From: Micromonospora andamanensis
GTDB lineage: Bacteria; Actinomycetota; Actinomycetes; Mycobacteriales; Micromonosporaceae
Assembly (NCBI RefSeq): GCF_016863495.1
Contig: NZ_BOOZ01000007.1
Location: 186,001 to 250,000, forward strand
DNA length: 64,000 nt
Direction of reading: 5' to 3'
This document shows, in pieces, positions 9,140 through 18,550 of the stretch. A program made the translations under genes and the position numbers. The first letter of the stretch is position 1. Each line of letters starts with the position of its first letter. The notes below the pieces were generated by a model. The model saw nothing but the letters and a program-made list of their open reading frames with translations. It did no database searches and was not told the DNA's origin.

Positions 9140-10968
9140 TCCTCGCCGATGCGGAACGGGCTGAAGGACGGCAGGATCCCGCCACCGTCGCCGCCCCCGC
9201 CGTCGTCGTCACCATCCGGCGGCGGGGTGGTCGGCGGCGCGCTTGTCGGCGGCGACTGGGACGGCGGGTCCGGGTCCTCCGGCTCCTCGACCGACACAAT
9301 GATCTTCACCGTGCTGCCCTTGGTGCGCTCGGTGTTGGCGTTCGGACTCTGGTCGACCACCCGCCCGGCCTGGTCAGCGGGGACCTCCGGACCCAGATCG
9401 GTGTCGACCTCGAAGCCGGCGCGCTCCAACGTCCGCTTCGCCTCGGCCTGGGGAAGGCCGACCACCGATGGCACCGCCACGACGTTGCCCCGGGAGACGG
9501 TGAGGATGACCTCAGTGCCCTCCGCGACCTTCTCACCCGATGGCGGGTCGACCTTCAACACCTGACCCTTGGGGGCCGAATTGTTGGCTTCCTCGGTCTT
9601 GACGGTGAGGTTGAGTTCCTTGAGCCGTTCCTCGGCGGCTTCCCGAGTGCCGCCGATGAGATTGTTCGGAATGGTCACCTCGGGCTTGCCGCCGCAGATC
9701 CGTACGGTCACTGTGCTGTTCGGCGCCACCCGCTCGCCGGGGGCTGGGGACTGGCTGGTGACCGTCCCCTCCTTGCAGTCCGAGGTGAACTCCGGCTCAC
9801 CGCGTGCCGGGACGAAGCCGTCCCGCTCGATCTGGGCGAACGCGTCGGCCTGGCTCAACCCGGTGACAGTCGGCACCGGAGCGTCCTGCGGGTCGTCCCG
9901 CTGGTTCAGCAGCAGCGCGGCGACCAGGGCGATCACCGCGAGCACGCCGAGCGCGGCGAACGTCGCGATCAGCCAGGACGACGCCTTGCGCTGGCGCGGG
10001 TCGCCCACCCGGGCGGGGATCTGCCGGGTCTGCGTCGCACCCCCCGACGGGTATCCCGGACGACCAGCCGCGGCCATCGCCACGGTCTCGTCCTCGCGCA
10101 TCACCGGGGTCGCCATCACCGGCCGGCCGGCAGCCGCGCGGAGCAGGTCCGCCCGCATCTCCCCGGCGCTCTGGTAGCGGTTCAGCGGGTTCTTCGACAG
10201 TGCCTTGAGCACTATCGCGTCGACAGCCGGGTTGACGTCCGGGTTCAGGTCGCTCGGGGTCGGCGGCGCTTCCCGCACGTGCTGGTACGCGACACTCACC
10301 GGGCTGTCGCCGACGAACGGCGGATGCCCGCAGACCAGCTCGAAGAGCACACATCCGGCGGCGTAGACATCGGAGCGGGCGTCGACCGCCTCGCCACGGG
10401 CCTGTTCCGGGGAAAGGTACTGCGCGGTGCCGATGACCGCGCTCGTCTGCGTCATCGTGGTGGCACCGCTGGCCAACGCCCGGGCGATGCCGAAGTCCAT
10501 CACCTTGACCTGGCCGGTCTGGGTGAGCATCACGTTGCCCGGCTTGATGTCGCGGTGGATGATGCCGTGCCGGTGGCTGAAGTCGAGAGCGGCGCAGATG
10601 TCGGCGGAGATCTCCAGCGCCCGCCGGGGTTGCAGCCGTCCCTCGGCGCCGAGCACCTCCTTCAGCGTGCGCCCGTTCACGAACTCCATCACGATGAACG
10701 GCAGCGTCTCGCCGGTCGGCGCCTGCTCCTCGCCGGTGTCGTAGACGGCGACGATGGCGGGGTGGTTGAGGGAGGCCGCGTTCTGCGCCTCCCGCCGGAA
10801 ACGCATCTGGAAGGTGGCGTCCCGGGCCAGGTCGGTGCGGAGCATCTTGATCGCGACGTCCCGACCAAGCCGCAGGTCACGACCGCGATGCACCTCGGCC
10901 ATGCCGCCGTACCCGAGCAGCTCGCCGACCTGGTACCTGCCACCGAGCAGGCGGGCCTGCGCTGTCAT
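9136..10968 (-). CDS. pknB: Ser/Thr protein kinase PknB with PASTA domains
   Basis: The protein has 610 residues. The cytoplasmic kinase domain spans about 1-275, with the ATP-binding Lys41 in VAIKM, the HRDIKPGN catalytic loop, DFG and the activation-loop threonines ATTMTQTS. After a juxtamembrane linker and a membrane helix (about residues 340-362) come three extracellular PASTA repeats that would sense peptidoglycan or lipid II fragments. The acidic, Gly/Asp-rich tail ends in FRIGEE. Mycobacterial PknB usually has four PASTA repeats. The ATG overlaps the pknA stop (ATGA). Upstream in-frame sequence belongs to the antisense of pknA and is not coding. With PstP and the FHA proteins it forms the growth-control phosphorylation circuit. 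Confidence 0.96.
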   Translation of the reverse strand: MTAQARLLGGRYQVGELLGYGGMAEVHRGRDLRLGRDVAIKMLRTDLARDATFQMRFRREAQNAASLNHPAIVAVYDTGEEQAPTGETLPFIVMEFVNGRTLKEVLGAEGRLQPRRALEISADICAALDFSHRHGIIHRDIKPGNVMLTQTGQVKVMDFGIARALASGATTMTQTSAVIGTAQYLSPEQARGEAVDARSDVYAAGCVLFELVCGHPPFVGDSPVSVAYQHVREAPPTPSDLNPDVNPAVDAIVLKALSKNPLNRYQSAGEMRADLLRAAAGRPVMATPVMREDETVAMAAAGRPGYPSGGATQTRQIPARVGDPRQRKASSWLIATFAALGVLAVIALVAALLLNQRDDPQDAPVPTVTGLSQADAFAQIERDGFVPARGEPEFTSDCKEGTVTSQSPAPGERVAPNSTVTVRICGGKPEVTIPNNLIGGTREAAEERLKELNLTVKTEEANNSAPKGQVLKVDPPSGEKVAEGTEVILTVSRGNVVAVPSVVGLPQAEAKRTLERAGFEVDTDLGPEVPADQAGRVVDQSPNANTERTKGSTVKIIVSVEEPEDPDPPSQSPPTSAPPTTPPPDGDDDGGGGDGGGILPSFSPFRIGEE

Positions 10969-12347
10969 CGCGTCTGTCGTCCTTCGCTCGTCGTCGTCTC
11001 GTCGCCGCCCGGTCGGGGCTGATCCAGTCGACGGTACGCCGTACCGGCCGGATCGTCTCGCCCGTCGGGCCGCAGCGCGTCGGACGTCACCGTTCGCACG
11101 GAAACGCCACCCGGCGTACCTGCGCTGAGGTTGTTCCGCAGTTGGTAGGAAATCACGCCGGAGCAGATGAGGACCAGTGCGCCAAGCATGATGGCCAGGA
11201 AGACCATCCCGGATCGTGACCGTCGGGGCACCGGGCGTGACGGTCCGGGCTGCGGAGCGTACCCGGGTGGGACGGTTGCCGCGCCACGCGGATAGCCGGT
11301 GACGGCCGGCGCCACAGTGGTGGGACGGTGCGGGGCCATCGGCGGCCGGGCCTGCGGGTGGGCCGGCGGCGGCCGGTGCCCCACGGCCTGCGGGTGCGCG
11401 GGGGCCGGTGAGTGCGGGGCCGCGACCGGACGCGGTGGCTGCGGCGGCGGGACCTGTGCCCGGCCCGGAGCCGGCGAGGCCGGCGCGGCGGAGATCGGTG
11501 CGGCCTGACCGCCCGCCCGGGCCTGCCGGGACAGTGCCGTCTTCAACTGTCGCGCCACGCCGGCTAGCGCGGCGGCGCTCGGCCAGCGCTCCTTCGGGTC
11601 CTTCGCCAACGCCCGCTCGACGAGCGCGCGAACCTGGGGCGGGATGTCGGAGGGCAACGGCCGGGGCGTCTCCCGGACGTGCCGCATCGCGATGTCGAGG
11701 GGGTTGTCCCCCTCGAACGGTCGCCGGCCGGCGAGGCACTGGTAGGCCACCACACCCAGCGCGTAGACGTCGGAGGCGGGGGTGGCGACCTGGCCGGTGG
11801 CCTGCTCCGGCGAGATGTAGGACGCGGTGCCGAGCACCGATCCGGCCGCGGTGAGCTGCCCGACCAGGTCCGACCGGGCGATGCCGAAGTCGGTGAGCAC
11901 GAGCGTGCCGTTGGGGCGGACCAGCAGGTTCCCGGGCTTCACGTCCCGGTGCACGATGCCCTTCACGTGTGCGGCGTGCAGCGCGTCAGCGGCCTGGGCG
12001 ACGAGCGCCATGGTCCGCGCCGGGGTGAGCCGGCCGACCCGGCTCAGCGTGGCCGAGAGCGGGTCACCCTCGACGTACTCCATCACCAGGAAGGCGATGT
12101 GCTGGTCGTTGCCGAAGTCGTAGACGTCGACCACGCCCGGGTGGTTGATCGTCGCCATGGTGCGGGCCTCGCCACGGAACCGCTCGGCGAACCCGGGCTC
12201 GTCGAGCAACGCCGGGAGCAGACTCTTGACCGCCACCGTACGACCGAGCACCTGGTCGGTGCCGCGCCAGACATCGCCCATGCCACCGCTGGCGATCCGC
12301 TCGTCGAGCCGGTATCGGTTACCGAGCTGCACCCCCGGGCTGAGCAT
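10965..12347 (-). CDS. pknA: Ser/Thr protein kinase PknA
   Basis: The protein has 460 residues. The kinase domain covers about 1-270, with Lys41 in VAVKSLL, HRDVKPGN and DFGIARSD. A Pro/Ala/His-rich linker (about 275-375) precedes a single membrane helix (about 385-407) and a short extracellular tail without PASTA repeats, as in mycobacterial PknA. It phosphorylates cell-shape and division proteins and usually acts together with PknB. Only 1 nt separates it from the pbpA stop, and it overlaps pknB by 4 nt, so the three are translationally coupled. Confidence 0.94.
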   Translation of the reverse strand: MLSPGVQLGNRYRLDERIASGGMGDVWRGTDQVLGRTVAVKSLLPALLDEPGFAERFRGEARTMATINHPGVVDVYDFGNDQHIAFLVMEYVEGDPLSATLSRVGRLTPARTMALVAQAADALHAAHVKGIVHRDVKPGNLLVRPNGTLVLTDFGIARSDLVGQLTAAGSVLGTASYISPEQATGQVATPASDVYALGVVAYQCLAGRRPFEGDNPLDIAMRHVRETPRPLPSDIPPQVRALVERALAKDPKERWPSAAALAGVARQLKTALSRQARAGGQAAPISAAPASPAPGRAQVPPPQPPRPVAAPHSPAPAHPQAVGHRPPPAHPQARPPMAPHRPTTVAPAVTGYPRGAATVPPGYAPQPGPSRPVPRRSRSGMVFLAIMLGALVLICSGVISYQLRNNLSAGTPGGVSVRTVTSDALRPDGRDDPAGTAYRRLDQPRPGGDETTTSEGRQTR

Positions 12348-12348
12348 G

Positions 12349-13854
12349 TCAGCGCCCCCCGGGTTCGGCGATGGCGGCTCGCATGATCTGACCGGCGATC
12401 CGGGCGGCCTCGGCGCTGCCGCCGCTGCCGGCCTCCTCCAGGACGACGCAGACGGCGGAGACCGGCTTGCCCTCGGAGTCGAGGGCGAACCCGATGAACC
12501 AGCCGTGGTCGGGGCGGTCCGGCGCGGACTGTGCGGTGCCGGTCTTGCCGCCGACGGTGTAGCCGTTGATCCGGGCGTTGCGGCCGGTGCCGTTCTGCAC
12601 CACGCTCACCATCATCTCCCGCAGGTCGGCGGCGACCTGGCCACTCACCGGCCGGCGCAGCTCACGCGGGTTGGCGGTGTCGTAGACGGTGGTGCGGTCC
12701 GGTGCGAGGAGCTGACGCACCAGGTACGGCCGCATCTGGCTGCCGCCGTTGGCCACCGCAGCGGCGATCATGGCGCCCTGCAACGGGGTCATCCGTACGT
12801 CACGCTGGCCGATCGAGGACTGGGCCAGCGCCGCCGGGTCGGGGCCACCGTCCGGGTTCTCCATGCTGCCGGTGCGGCTGGCCGCCACGCCCAGGCCACT
12901 CTCGCCGAGCCGGCCGACGGTGAGGTCCTCCTGCTCGAACCCGAACTGCCGGGCCTTCTCCTTGAGCACGTCCGGGCCGAGCTGGCCGCCGAGCTTGGCG
13001 AACCCGGTGTTGCAGGATTCGGTGACCGCGTTCATCAGGGTCACCTGTGACTCGGGGCAGATCGACGGCGCCGCGTTGCGGATCGGCTCGCCGGAGGTGG
13101 GCGGGGTGTAGCTCGACCCGGCCGGGATGTTCGTCTCCTTGGTGATGCCGTTCTCCAGCGCCGCCGCGGCCACCACGATCTTGAAGGTGGAGCCGGGCGG
13201 CAGCACCTCGCCGAGCGCCCGGTTCCGCAGCGGCCGTCCCGCGTCCTGCTCCAGCTTGTTGTACGCGCTCGTCGCCTCGTTGCTGTTGTGGCTGGCCAGC
13301 GGGTTCGGATCGAAGCTGGGGATGGAGACAAGAGCCTGCACCGCCCCGGTGGCCGGGTCGATGGCGATCGCCGCGCCCTTTGTCGCTCCGTTGTTGTTGC
13401 CGCGCAGTTCGTCGTACGCGGTGTCCTGGGCCCGCTTCGAGAGGGTCAGCAGCACGTTGCCGCCGGCTGTGGTGTCGCCGGTGACCATGTCCCGCAGCCG
13501 GTTCACGATGAGCTGGTCGCTGGTGCCGGCGAGGAAGTCGTTCTCGGCGCGCTCCAGACCGGTGGCGGAGCCGTTCACCGGCTCGTACCCGAGCACGTGG
13601 GCGTACTTCGCCCCGCCCGGGTAGGTGCGCAGGTACTTCAGCTCGCCGTCGGTCTCCTTGCTGACCGCCAGGGCGGTGCCACCGGCCTCGATGTTGCCGC
13701 GCTTGCGGTCGTACTTGGCGACCTGGACCCGACCGTTGTAGTCGCTGGTGCGGTACTCGTCGGCCTTGTACGCCTGAATCCAGTTGAGGTTCGCGAAGAG
13801 CAGGCCGAACAGGACGATCACGACGACGCCGACCCGACGCAGAGGTGCGTTCAC
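12349..13854 (-). CDS. pbpA: Class B penicillin-binding protein PbpA
   Basis: The protein has 501 residues. An N-terminal membrane anchor (about 7-27) is followed by a PBP dimerisation region and a transpeptidase domain with all three active-site motifs: Ser222-T-F-K, Ser280-C-N and Lys437-T-G-T. It cross-links peptidoglycan in partnership with the SEDS protein RodA encoded immediately upstream. Its GTG start overlaps the rodA stop codon by 4 nt, fitting a 1:1 complex. Length and motifs match the mycobacterial PbpA of the same operon position. Confidence 0.96.
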   Translation of the reverse strand: MNAPLRRVGVVVIVLFGLLFANLNWIQAYKADEYRTSDYNGRVQVAKYDRKRGNIEAGGTALAVSKETDGELKYLRTYPGGAKYAHVLGYEPVNGSATGLERAENDFLAGTSDQLIVNRLRDMVTGDTTAGGNVLLTLSKRAQDTAYDELRGNNNGATKGAAIAIDPATGAVQALVSIPSFDPNPLASHNSNEATSAYNKLEQDAGRPLRNRALGEVLPPGSTFKIVVAAAALENGITKETNIPAGSSYTPPTSGEPIRNAAPSICPESQVTLMNAVTESCNTGFAKLGGQLGPDVLKEKARQFGFEQEDLTVGRLGESGLGVAASRTGSMENPDGGPDPAALAQSSIGQRDVRMTPLQGAMIAAAVANGGSQMRPYLVRQLLAPDRTTVYDTANPRELRRPVSGQVAADLREMMVSVVQNGTGRNARINGYTVGGKTGTAQSAPDRPDHGWFIGFALDSEGKPVSAVCVVLEEAGSGGSAEAARIAGQIMRAAIAEPGGR

Positions 13855-15338
13855 GGCTTGATCACCTCCGTGGGGGCACCGTGCAGTTGCTCGGGTGGTC
13901 CGGAGGGCCGGGTCACCTTGCCACCGGCGCCGTCAACCGGGCGGCGGCCGGCGTCGGAGACGCGCAGCAGCACAGCGATGAGCAGCCAGTTCGCCATCAG
14001 CGAGGAGCCACCTGCGGAGAGGAACGGCGTGGTCTGACCGGTGAGCGGGATGAGCTTGCTGATCCCGCCGACGATCACGAAGACCTGGAGCGCGAGGGTG
14101 AAGGCCAGGCCACCGGCGAGCAGCTTGCCGAACGAGTCCCGGACCGCCAGGGCGGCCCGCAGGCCCCGCTCGACGATGAGCAGGTAGATCACCAGTAGCG
14201 CGGAGAGGCCGAAGAGGCCGATCTCCTCGCCGATGCCGGCGAAGATGAAGTCGTTCTGCACCTCCGGCAGCAGCAGCGGCTGACCGCCGCCCGGCCCAGC
14301 ACCGAACAGCCCGCCGGAGCCGAGGGCGAGCAGCCCCTGGACCAGTTGGTAACCGTCGTCGTACGGCTCGGCGAAGGGGTCGAGCCAGATCTCCGCCCGC
14401 AGGTAGAAGTTCGCGAACGGGCCGCCCACCGCCTCGCCGAGCACGTACGCGAGGTAGGCGCCGCCGAAGAAGAGGACCAGACCGATGAGCAGCCAGCTGA
14501 CCCGTTCGGTGGCGATGTAGACGGTGGCCACGAACATGCCGAAATAGAGCAGCGAGGTGCCCAGGTCCTTCTCGAAGACGAGAACCAGCAGGCTGATCAC
14601 CCAGACGACGAGCACCGGGCCGAGGTCGCGCCCGCGCGGGAAGTCGATGCCGAGGAACCGGTGACTCGCCAGTGACAGCACCTCGCGCTTGCGCACCAGG
14701 TAGTAGGCGAAGAAGACGAGCAGCGCGAGCTTGGCGAACTCACCCGGCTGGATCGAGAAGCTGCCGATGCGTACCCAGAGCTTCGCACCGTTGATCTCGG
14801 AGATGCTGGCCGGCAGCACCGCCGGCAGCATGACCAGGACGATGCCCGCCAGCCCCAGGGTGTACGCGTACCGGGAGATCGACCTGTGGTCGCGCATCAG
14901 CGCCAGCAGCCCGGCGGCGAGGACCACCGAGATCAGCGTCCAGGCGAGCTGCCGACCGCCGATGCCGGCGAAGATGGCCAGGTCCGCTCGTTCCTCGGGA
15001 GCCGCGTTGGCGAGGTCGAGCCGACGCAGGAAGCCGACGCCCAGGCCGTTGAGCAGGGCCACCGCCGGCAGCAGCGCCGGGTCGGCGAAGGGTGCCAGGA
15101 ACCGGATCACCAGGTGCATGCCGAGGAACACCGCGGTGAGCGTGGCGGCCGGCACCCAGAAGCCCGGGGTGACCGTGTCGAGCACGTTCGCCTCGACCAT
15201 CGCCCCGTACGCGGCGACAAGCGCCATCGCCAGCAGTAGCAGCGAGAGCTCGGCGTTGCGCCGGGACCGGGCCATGCGTACGCCGGGTCGCTCGCCCGCG
15301 GTCGCGGGCGAGGATGCCGGGGTGGCCGGTGCGGTCAC
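13851..15338 (-). CDS. rodA: SEDS peptidoglycan glycosyltransferase RodA/FtsW family
   Basis: The 495-residue polytopic protein has about 12 membrane helices. It carries the SEDS signatures EFAKLALLVFFAYYL, FEKDLGTSLLYF and GQTTPFLSAGGSSL. It polymerises lipid II into glycan strands, working with PbpA. I chose GTG at 15338, which has GAGGA a few nt upstream and gives the start VTAPATPASSP. The frame stays open much further upstream, but that sequence is antisense to pstP. It lies 26 nt after the pstP stop, within the kinase operon. Confidence 0.95.
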   Translation of the reverse strand: MTAPATPASSPATAGERPGVRMARSRRNAELSLLLLAMALVAAYGAMVEANVLDTVTPGFWVPAATLTAVFLGMHLVIRFLAPFADPALLPAVALLNGLGVGFLRRLDLANAAPEERADLAIFAGIGGRQLAWTLISVVLAAGLLALMRDHRSISRYAYTLGLAGIVLVMLPAVLPASISEINGAKLWVRIGSFSIQPGEFAKLALLVFFAYYLVRKREVLSLASHRFLGIDFPRGRDLGPVLVVWVISLLVLVFEKDLGTSLLYFGMFVATVYIATERVSWLLIGLVLFFGGAYLAYVLGEAVGGPFANFYLRAEIWLDPFAEPYDDGYQLVQGLLALGSGGLFGAGPGGGQPLLLPEVQNDFIFAGIGEEIGLFGLSALLVIYLLIVERGLRAALAVRDSFGKLLAGGLAFTLALQVFVIVGGISKLIPLTGQTTPFLSAGGSSLMANWLLIAVLLRVSDAGRRPVDGAGGKVTRPSGPPEQLHGAPTEVIKP

Positions 15339-15364
15339 GATCGTCCTCGGGTCGGAGCGGGTGC

Positions 15365-16828
15365 CTACTCGGGCGACCGGCAGGACGCCGGATCGACAGT
15401 GGGCGTGAAGGTGTCGACGGGCGGCGCGTCGGGGGTGCTGTCCGGTGCTGCGGCGGAGCTGCCGGCGGGCGTACCGCTCGGCGTGGCCGTCGCTCCACCC
15501 CGCGGTGACGGAGAGCTGCTGCCCACCTGGCTCGGTGAACCGGACGGGAGGCTCGGCGTCGGGGACGGCGAACCCGCCACCGAGGGGGTCGGGCTCGGCG
15601 TCGGCGGACAGACAGGCTTGAGGTTCACGTTTGTCGGGCTGTCCATCGTCAGCTCCGCCAGCCGCCGTTCCGCGTCCGGCTCGCTCTTGGCCGGGATGCC
15701 CTGCTTGACCTGCTCCTGCGCGGCCAGGGTGAGGTCGTCCAGCTGCGCGTTGCTCTCCGAGTGCACGCTGGAGAGATCCATTCCGGCGATCTGACCCTGG
15801 ATGCCACGGAACACCGCCACCTGGCCGTTCTCCGTAGCTCCGACGTAGTACTGGCGCTGGGTGTAGCTCCAGCCGGCGAACACACCGCCACCGGCGATCA
15901 CCATCAGGGCTGTCGTCATCGCCAGCGCACGCAGCGGACGGCGACGTGCCTCGGGTTCCTCGTCGTTGTTCGCGGACTCGTCGGGGGTCGGGGGCCGGGG
16001 CGCGGAGAGCGCCGAGGCACGAGCCGCCGGGGTGGAGACGTCCGCCGAGGTGGCCATCCCCCGGTCCCGGGCCGCCGCACCGCCGACGATCGGCGCCGCC
16101 TCGACGATGTCCCGGTCGGTGGCGTCGGCGATGATCACAGTGATGTTGTCCGGACCGCCACCGCGCAGGGCTAGCTGGACGAGACGCTCGACGCACTGCT
16201 GCGGGTCGGCGTACTCCCGCATGGTCTCGCCGATGGTCTCCGCGCTGACCACACCGGAGAGCCCGTCGGAACAGATCAGGTACCTGTCACCTGGAAGCAC
16301 CTGTCGGACCGAGTACTCCGGGTCGATGTCGCGGCCGTCCAGGGCCCGGGTGAGCAACGAGCGCTGCGGGTGGCTGCTCGCCTCCTCCGGGCTGATCCGG
16401 CCCTCGTCGACGAGCATCTGGACGTACGTGTCGTCCTTGGTGATCTGCGCGAACTCACCGTCGCGCAGGAGATAGGCCCGCGAGTCGCCGATGTGGACCA
16501 TGCCCAGCTTGCTGCCGGAGAAGAGGGTCGCGGTAAGCGTGGTGCCCATCCCCTCCAACTGAGGGTTGGCCTCCACGGTCTCGCGGAGTTGCTGGTTGGC
16601 GGTGCCCACGGCGGAGCGGAGCGCGTCGACAAGGGCGTCACCCGGGACGTCCTCGTCCAGTGGCGCCATGGCACCGATGACGATGTTGCTGGCGACGTCA
16701 CCGGCGGCCATGCCGCCCATGCCGTCGGCAACGGCGAGTAGCCGCGGCCCGGCGTAGACGGAGTCCTGATTACCGTCTCGGATCAGACCGCGGTCGCTGT
16801 GGGCCGCATAGCGCAGGGTCAGAGTCAT
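15365..16828 (-). CDS. pstP: PP2C-type Ser/Thr phosphatase PstP
   Basis: The protein has 487 residues. The cytoplasmic PP2C domain (about 1-240) shows the metal-binding motifs GNQDSVYAG, ADGMGGMAAGD, GDSRAYLLRDG, CSDGLSGVV and GGPDNITVI. A membrane helix (about 300-322) and an extracellular region ending in a Pro/Ser/Thr-rich tail follow. It dephosphorylates PknA, PknB and their substrates. The ATG overlaps the fhaB stop by 4 nt. Domain order and operon position are as in mycobacteria. Confidence 0.95.
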   Translation of the reverse strand: MTLTLRYAAHSDRGLIRDGNQDSVYAGPRLLAVADGMGGMAAGDVASNIVIGAMAPLDEDVPGDALVDALRSAVGTANQQLRETVEANPQLEGMGTTLTATLFSGSKLGMVHIGDSRAYLLRDGEFAQITKDDTYVQMLVDEGRISPEEASSHPQRSLLTRALDGRDIDPEYSVRQVLPGDRYLICSDGLSGVVSAETIGETMREYADPQQCVERLVQLALRGGGPDNITVIIADATDRDIVEAAPIVGGAAARDRGMATSADVSTPAARASALSAPRPPTPDESANNDEEPEARRRPLRALAMTTALMVIAGGGVFAGWSYTQRQYYVGATENGQVAVFRGIQGQIAGMDLSSVHSESNAQLDDLTLAAQEQVKQGIPAKSEPDAERRLAELTMDSPTNVNLKPVCPPTPSPTPSVAGSPSPTPSLPSGSPSQVGSSSPSPRGGATATPSGTPAGSSAAAPDSTPDAPPVDTFTPTVDPASCRSPE

Positions 16829-17313
16829 GGCCGTAATTCGAGAGAGGTGCGGCCGATCCGGATCGGCACGCCGAGGGGGACGGGGGTCGGTCCGGTGACC
16901 TTAGCGCGATCCAGGTACGTCCCGTTAGTCGAACCGAGGTCCTCGACGAACCACTGCCCGTCACGCGGCACCAGCCGGGCGTGTCGCGCGGACGCGTAAT
17001 CGTCGGTGATGACGAGGGTGGAGTCCTCGGCACGACCGATCGTTATCTGCGCCTCACCCAACGTGATCCGGGTACCGGCCAACTGACCCGCGGTCACCAC
17101 CAACTGGTGCGCCGCCCGGCCCCGCTTCACCTTCGCCGGCTTCGCCGTCGCCTGACCTGTCGACGCGCCCACCGTCCGGGGCGCGGCCACCAGTCGACCC
17201 GAACGGGCCCCCGCGAAGAGGTCCCGACGGATGACACCGACCACCGTGAACACGAAGATCCACAGCAGGATGAGGAATCCGAACCGGGCAACGGTGATGA
17301 CGAGTTCCGGCAA
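16825..17313 (-). CDS. fhaB: FHA-domain membrane protein FhaB (FipA-like)
   Basis: The protein has 162 residues: one N-terminal membrane helix (about 6-27), a basic linker, and a C-terminal FHA domain (about 75-160) with ITIGRAEDS, SARHARL and DLGSTNGTYLD, the phosphothreonine-binding residues. It would dock phosphorylated division proteins at the membrane. The start is TTG at 17313, only 6 nt after the fhaA stop. The ribosome site is weak, so expression probably depends on coupling. Confidence 0.92.
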   Translation of the reverse strand: MPELVITVARFGFLILLWIFVFTVVGVIRRDLFAGARSGRLVAAPRTVGASTGQATAKPAKVKRGRAAHQLVVTAGQLAGTRITLGEAQITIGRAEDSTLVITDDYASARHARLVPRDGQWFVEDLGSTNGTYLDRAKVTGPTPVPLGVPIRIGRTSLELRP

Positions 17314-17319
17314 GGCGGA

Positions 17320-18102
17320 TCAGCCGTCCACGCGGAAGGTCAGGGTGGTCGTACCGAGCTGGATCATGTCACCGGGGTTCAACGCCACGGCCGAGACCCG
17401 CTGGCCGTTGACCATGGTGCCGTTTGTCGAGCCGAGATCGGTGAGCACGACCTGCCCACCGTCGAAGTCCAGCCGGGCGTGTCGCCGGGAGATGCCGACG
17501 TCCGGCAGGCGCAGGTTGGCCTGGTCGCCACGACCGATCACGGTCGAGCCCATCTGCAACGGGTAGGTGCGACCGTCGCCGGAGACCAGCCGGATGTTGC
17601 GGCCACCGCCGTGCCCCGGCGGCGGGCCGTAGCCACCACCCTGGTCATACGACGGATAGCCGGGCGGGCCGGCGTCGTATCCGGACGGACCGGCGTCGTA
17701 GCCGGGCGCCGAAACCGGGGCGACCTCGCCACCGGTGTAGACCTCCGCGGTGACCCGGAACATACCGGTGTCCAGTCCTTCACCGCGCTCGATCTCGACG
17801 ATCACGTCTCCGTAGACCGTCCAGGCCTGCTCGCCGATGAACTCCGCCTGCGACTGGGCCAGTTCCTGGGCCAGCGCGGCGGCGTACGGCGCCAGCCGAC
17901 TGTGGTCGTACGGGGAGAGATCGATCACGTAGCGGTTGGGCACCAACGTGCGCCCACCAGCCAGGATGGCCTTGTGTGCCTCGGCCTCCCGCTGCATGGC
18001 GTTGAGGATCTCCACGGGGTGGACCACCCCTTTGAAGACCTTGGCGAAGGCCCCTTCGACCAGGCCTTCCAGACGCTTCTCGAAGCGTTGCAGCACGCTC
18101 AC
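17320..18102 (-). CDS. fhaA: FHA-domain protein FhaA with DUF3662
   Basis: The protein has 260 residues. The N-terminal DUF3662 domain (about 1-125, starting VSVLQRFEKRLEGLVEG) is followed by a short Gly/Pro/Tyr-rich linker (repeats of DAGPSGYDAGPPGYP) and a C-terminal FHA domain with TVIGRGDQ, SRRHARLDF and GSTNGTMVNG. It is much shorter than mycobacterial FhaA because the linker is reduced. FhaA binds the phosphorylated pseudokinase domain of MviN and tunes lipid II export. I chose GTG at 18102, with AGGAGG 5 nt upstream; ATG at 18129 is possible. It is the first gene of the eight-gene operon. Confidence 0.93.
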   Translation of the reverse strand: MSVLQRFEKRLEGLVEGAFAKVFKGVVHPVEILNAMQREAEAHKAILAGGRTLVPNRYVIDLSPYDHSRLAPYAAALAQELAQSQAEFIGEQAWTVYGDVIVEIERGEGLDTGMFRVTAEVYTGGEVAPVSAPGYDAGPSGYDAGPPGYPSYDQGGGYGPPPGHGGGRNIRLVSGDGRTYPLQMGSTVIGRGDQANLRLPDVGISRRHARLDFDGGQVVLTDLGSTNGTMVNGQRVSAVALNPGDMIQLGTTTLTFRVDG

Positions 18103-18359
18103 CGGCTCCTCCTCGGGTCCCGAGGACATGATGGTATCCGTCCAGAGCGCACGCAGCTCACACGCCGCTCGGCCAGCAGGCCACGGCCCGTTCGGACGGC
18201 CTCTGATTGTCGTGCTACTCTTTCGTCCGCCACGAACGGTAACCGCTGCGAGCAGCGAAAGCCATTCGCGGCAGCAGACCAAGGTCACGTAGCATGGTCG
18301 AGGCTCGCCGGTCACCGGCAGCGCCCGGTCCAGGCCACGTATTTCCGAGGTCGGGCCAC

Positions 18360-18445
18360 GGGGAAGTGGCGGAATGGCAGACGCGCACGGTTCAGGTCCG
18401 TGTGTCCGAAAGGACGTGGGGGTTCAACTCCCCCCTTCCCCACCA
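18360..18445 (+). tRNA. tRNA-Leu (anticodon CAG), CCA encoded
   Basis: The acceptor arms GGGGAAG and CTTCCCC pair exactly. The anticodon stem CACGG/CCGTG holds the loop TTCAGGT with anticodon CAG. There is a long class II variable arm (TGTCC/GGACG) and a T arm GGGGG-TTCAACT-CCCCC. The 3' CCA is encoded at 18443-18445. A tRNA-Leu next to fhaA is conserved in actinobacteria. Confidence 0.97.
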
Positions 18446-18449
18446 CAGA

Positions 18450-18477
18450 CGAGGGCTCCGCAGATGCGGGGCCCTCG
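18450..18477 (+). terminator. Hairpin after tRNA-Leu
   Basis: CGAGGGC pairs with GCCCTCG and the inner CCGC with GCGG around an AGAT loop. It lies 5 nt after the tRNA CCA end and serves as its probable terminator. Confidence 0.7.
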
Positions 18478-18550
18478 CTCCGTATCGGGGCGTGCCGGAC
18501 GTCACGCTATGCTCCGATGGTTTCTGCCTCCGACGCACCAGGAGTGGCGT

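Noticed and set aside
18360..18445. tRNA-Leu as an integration (att) site
   Set aside because: No integrase, direct repeat of the tRNA 3' end or foreign genes follow it in the window.
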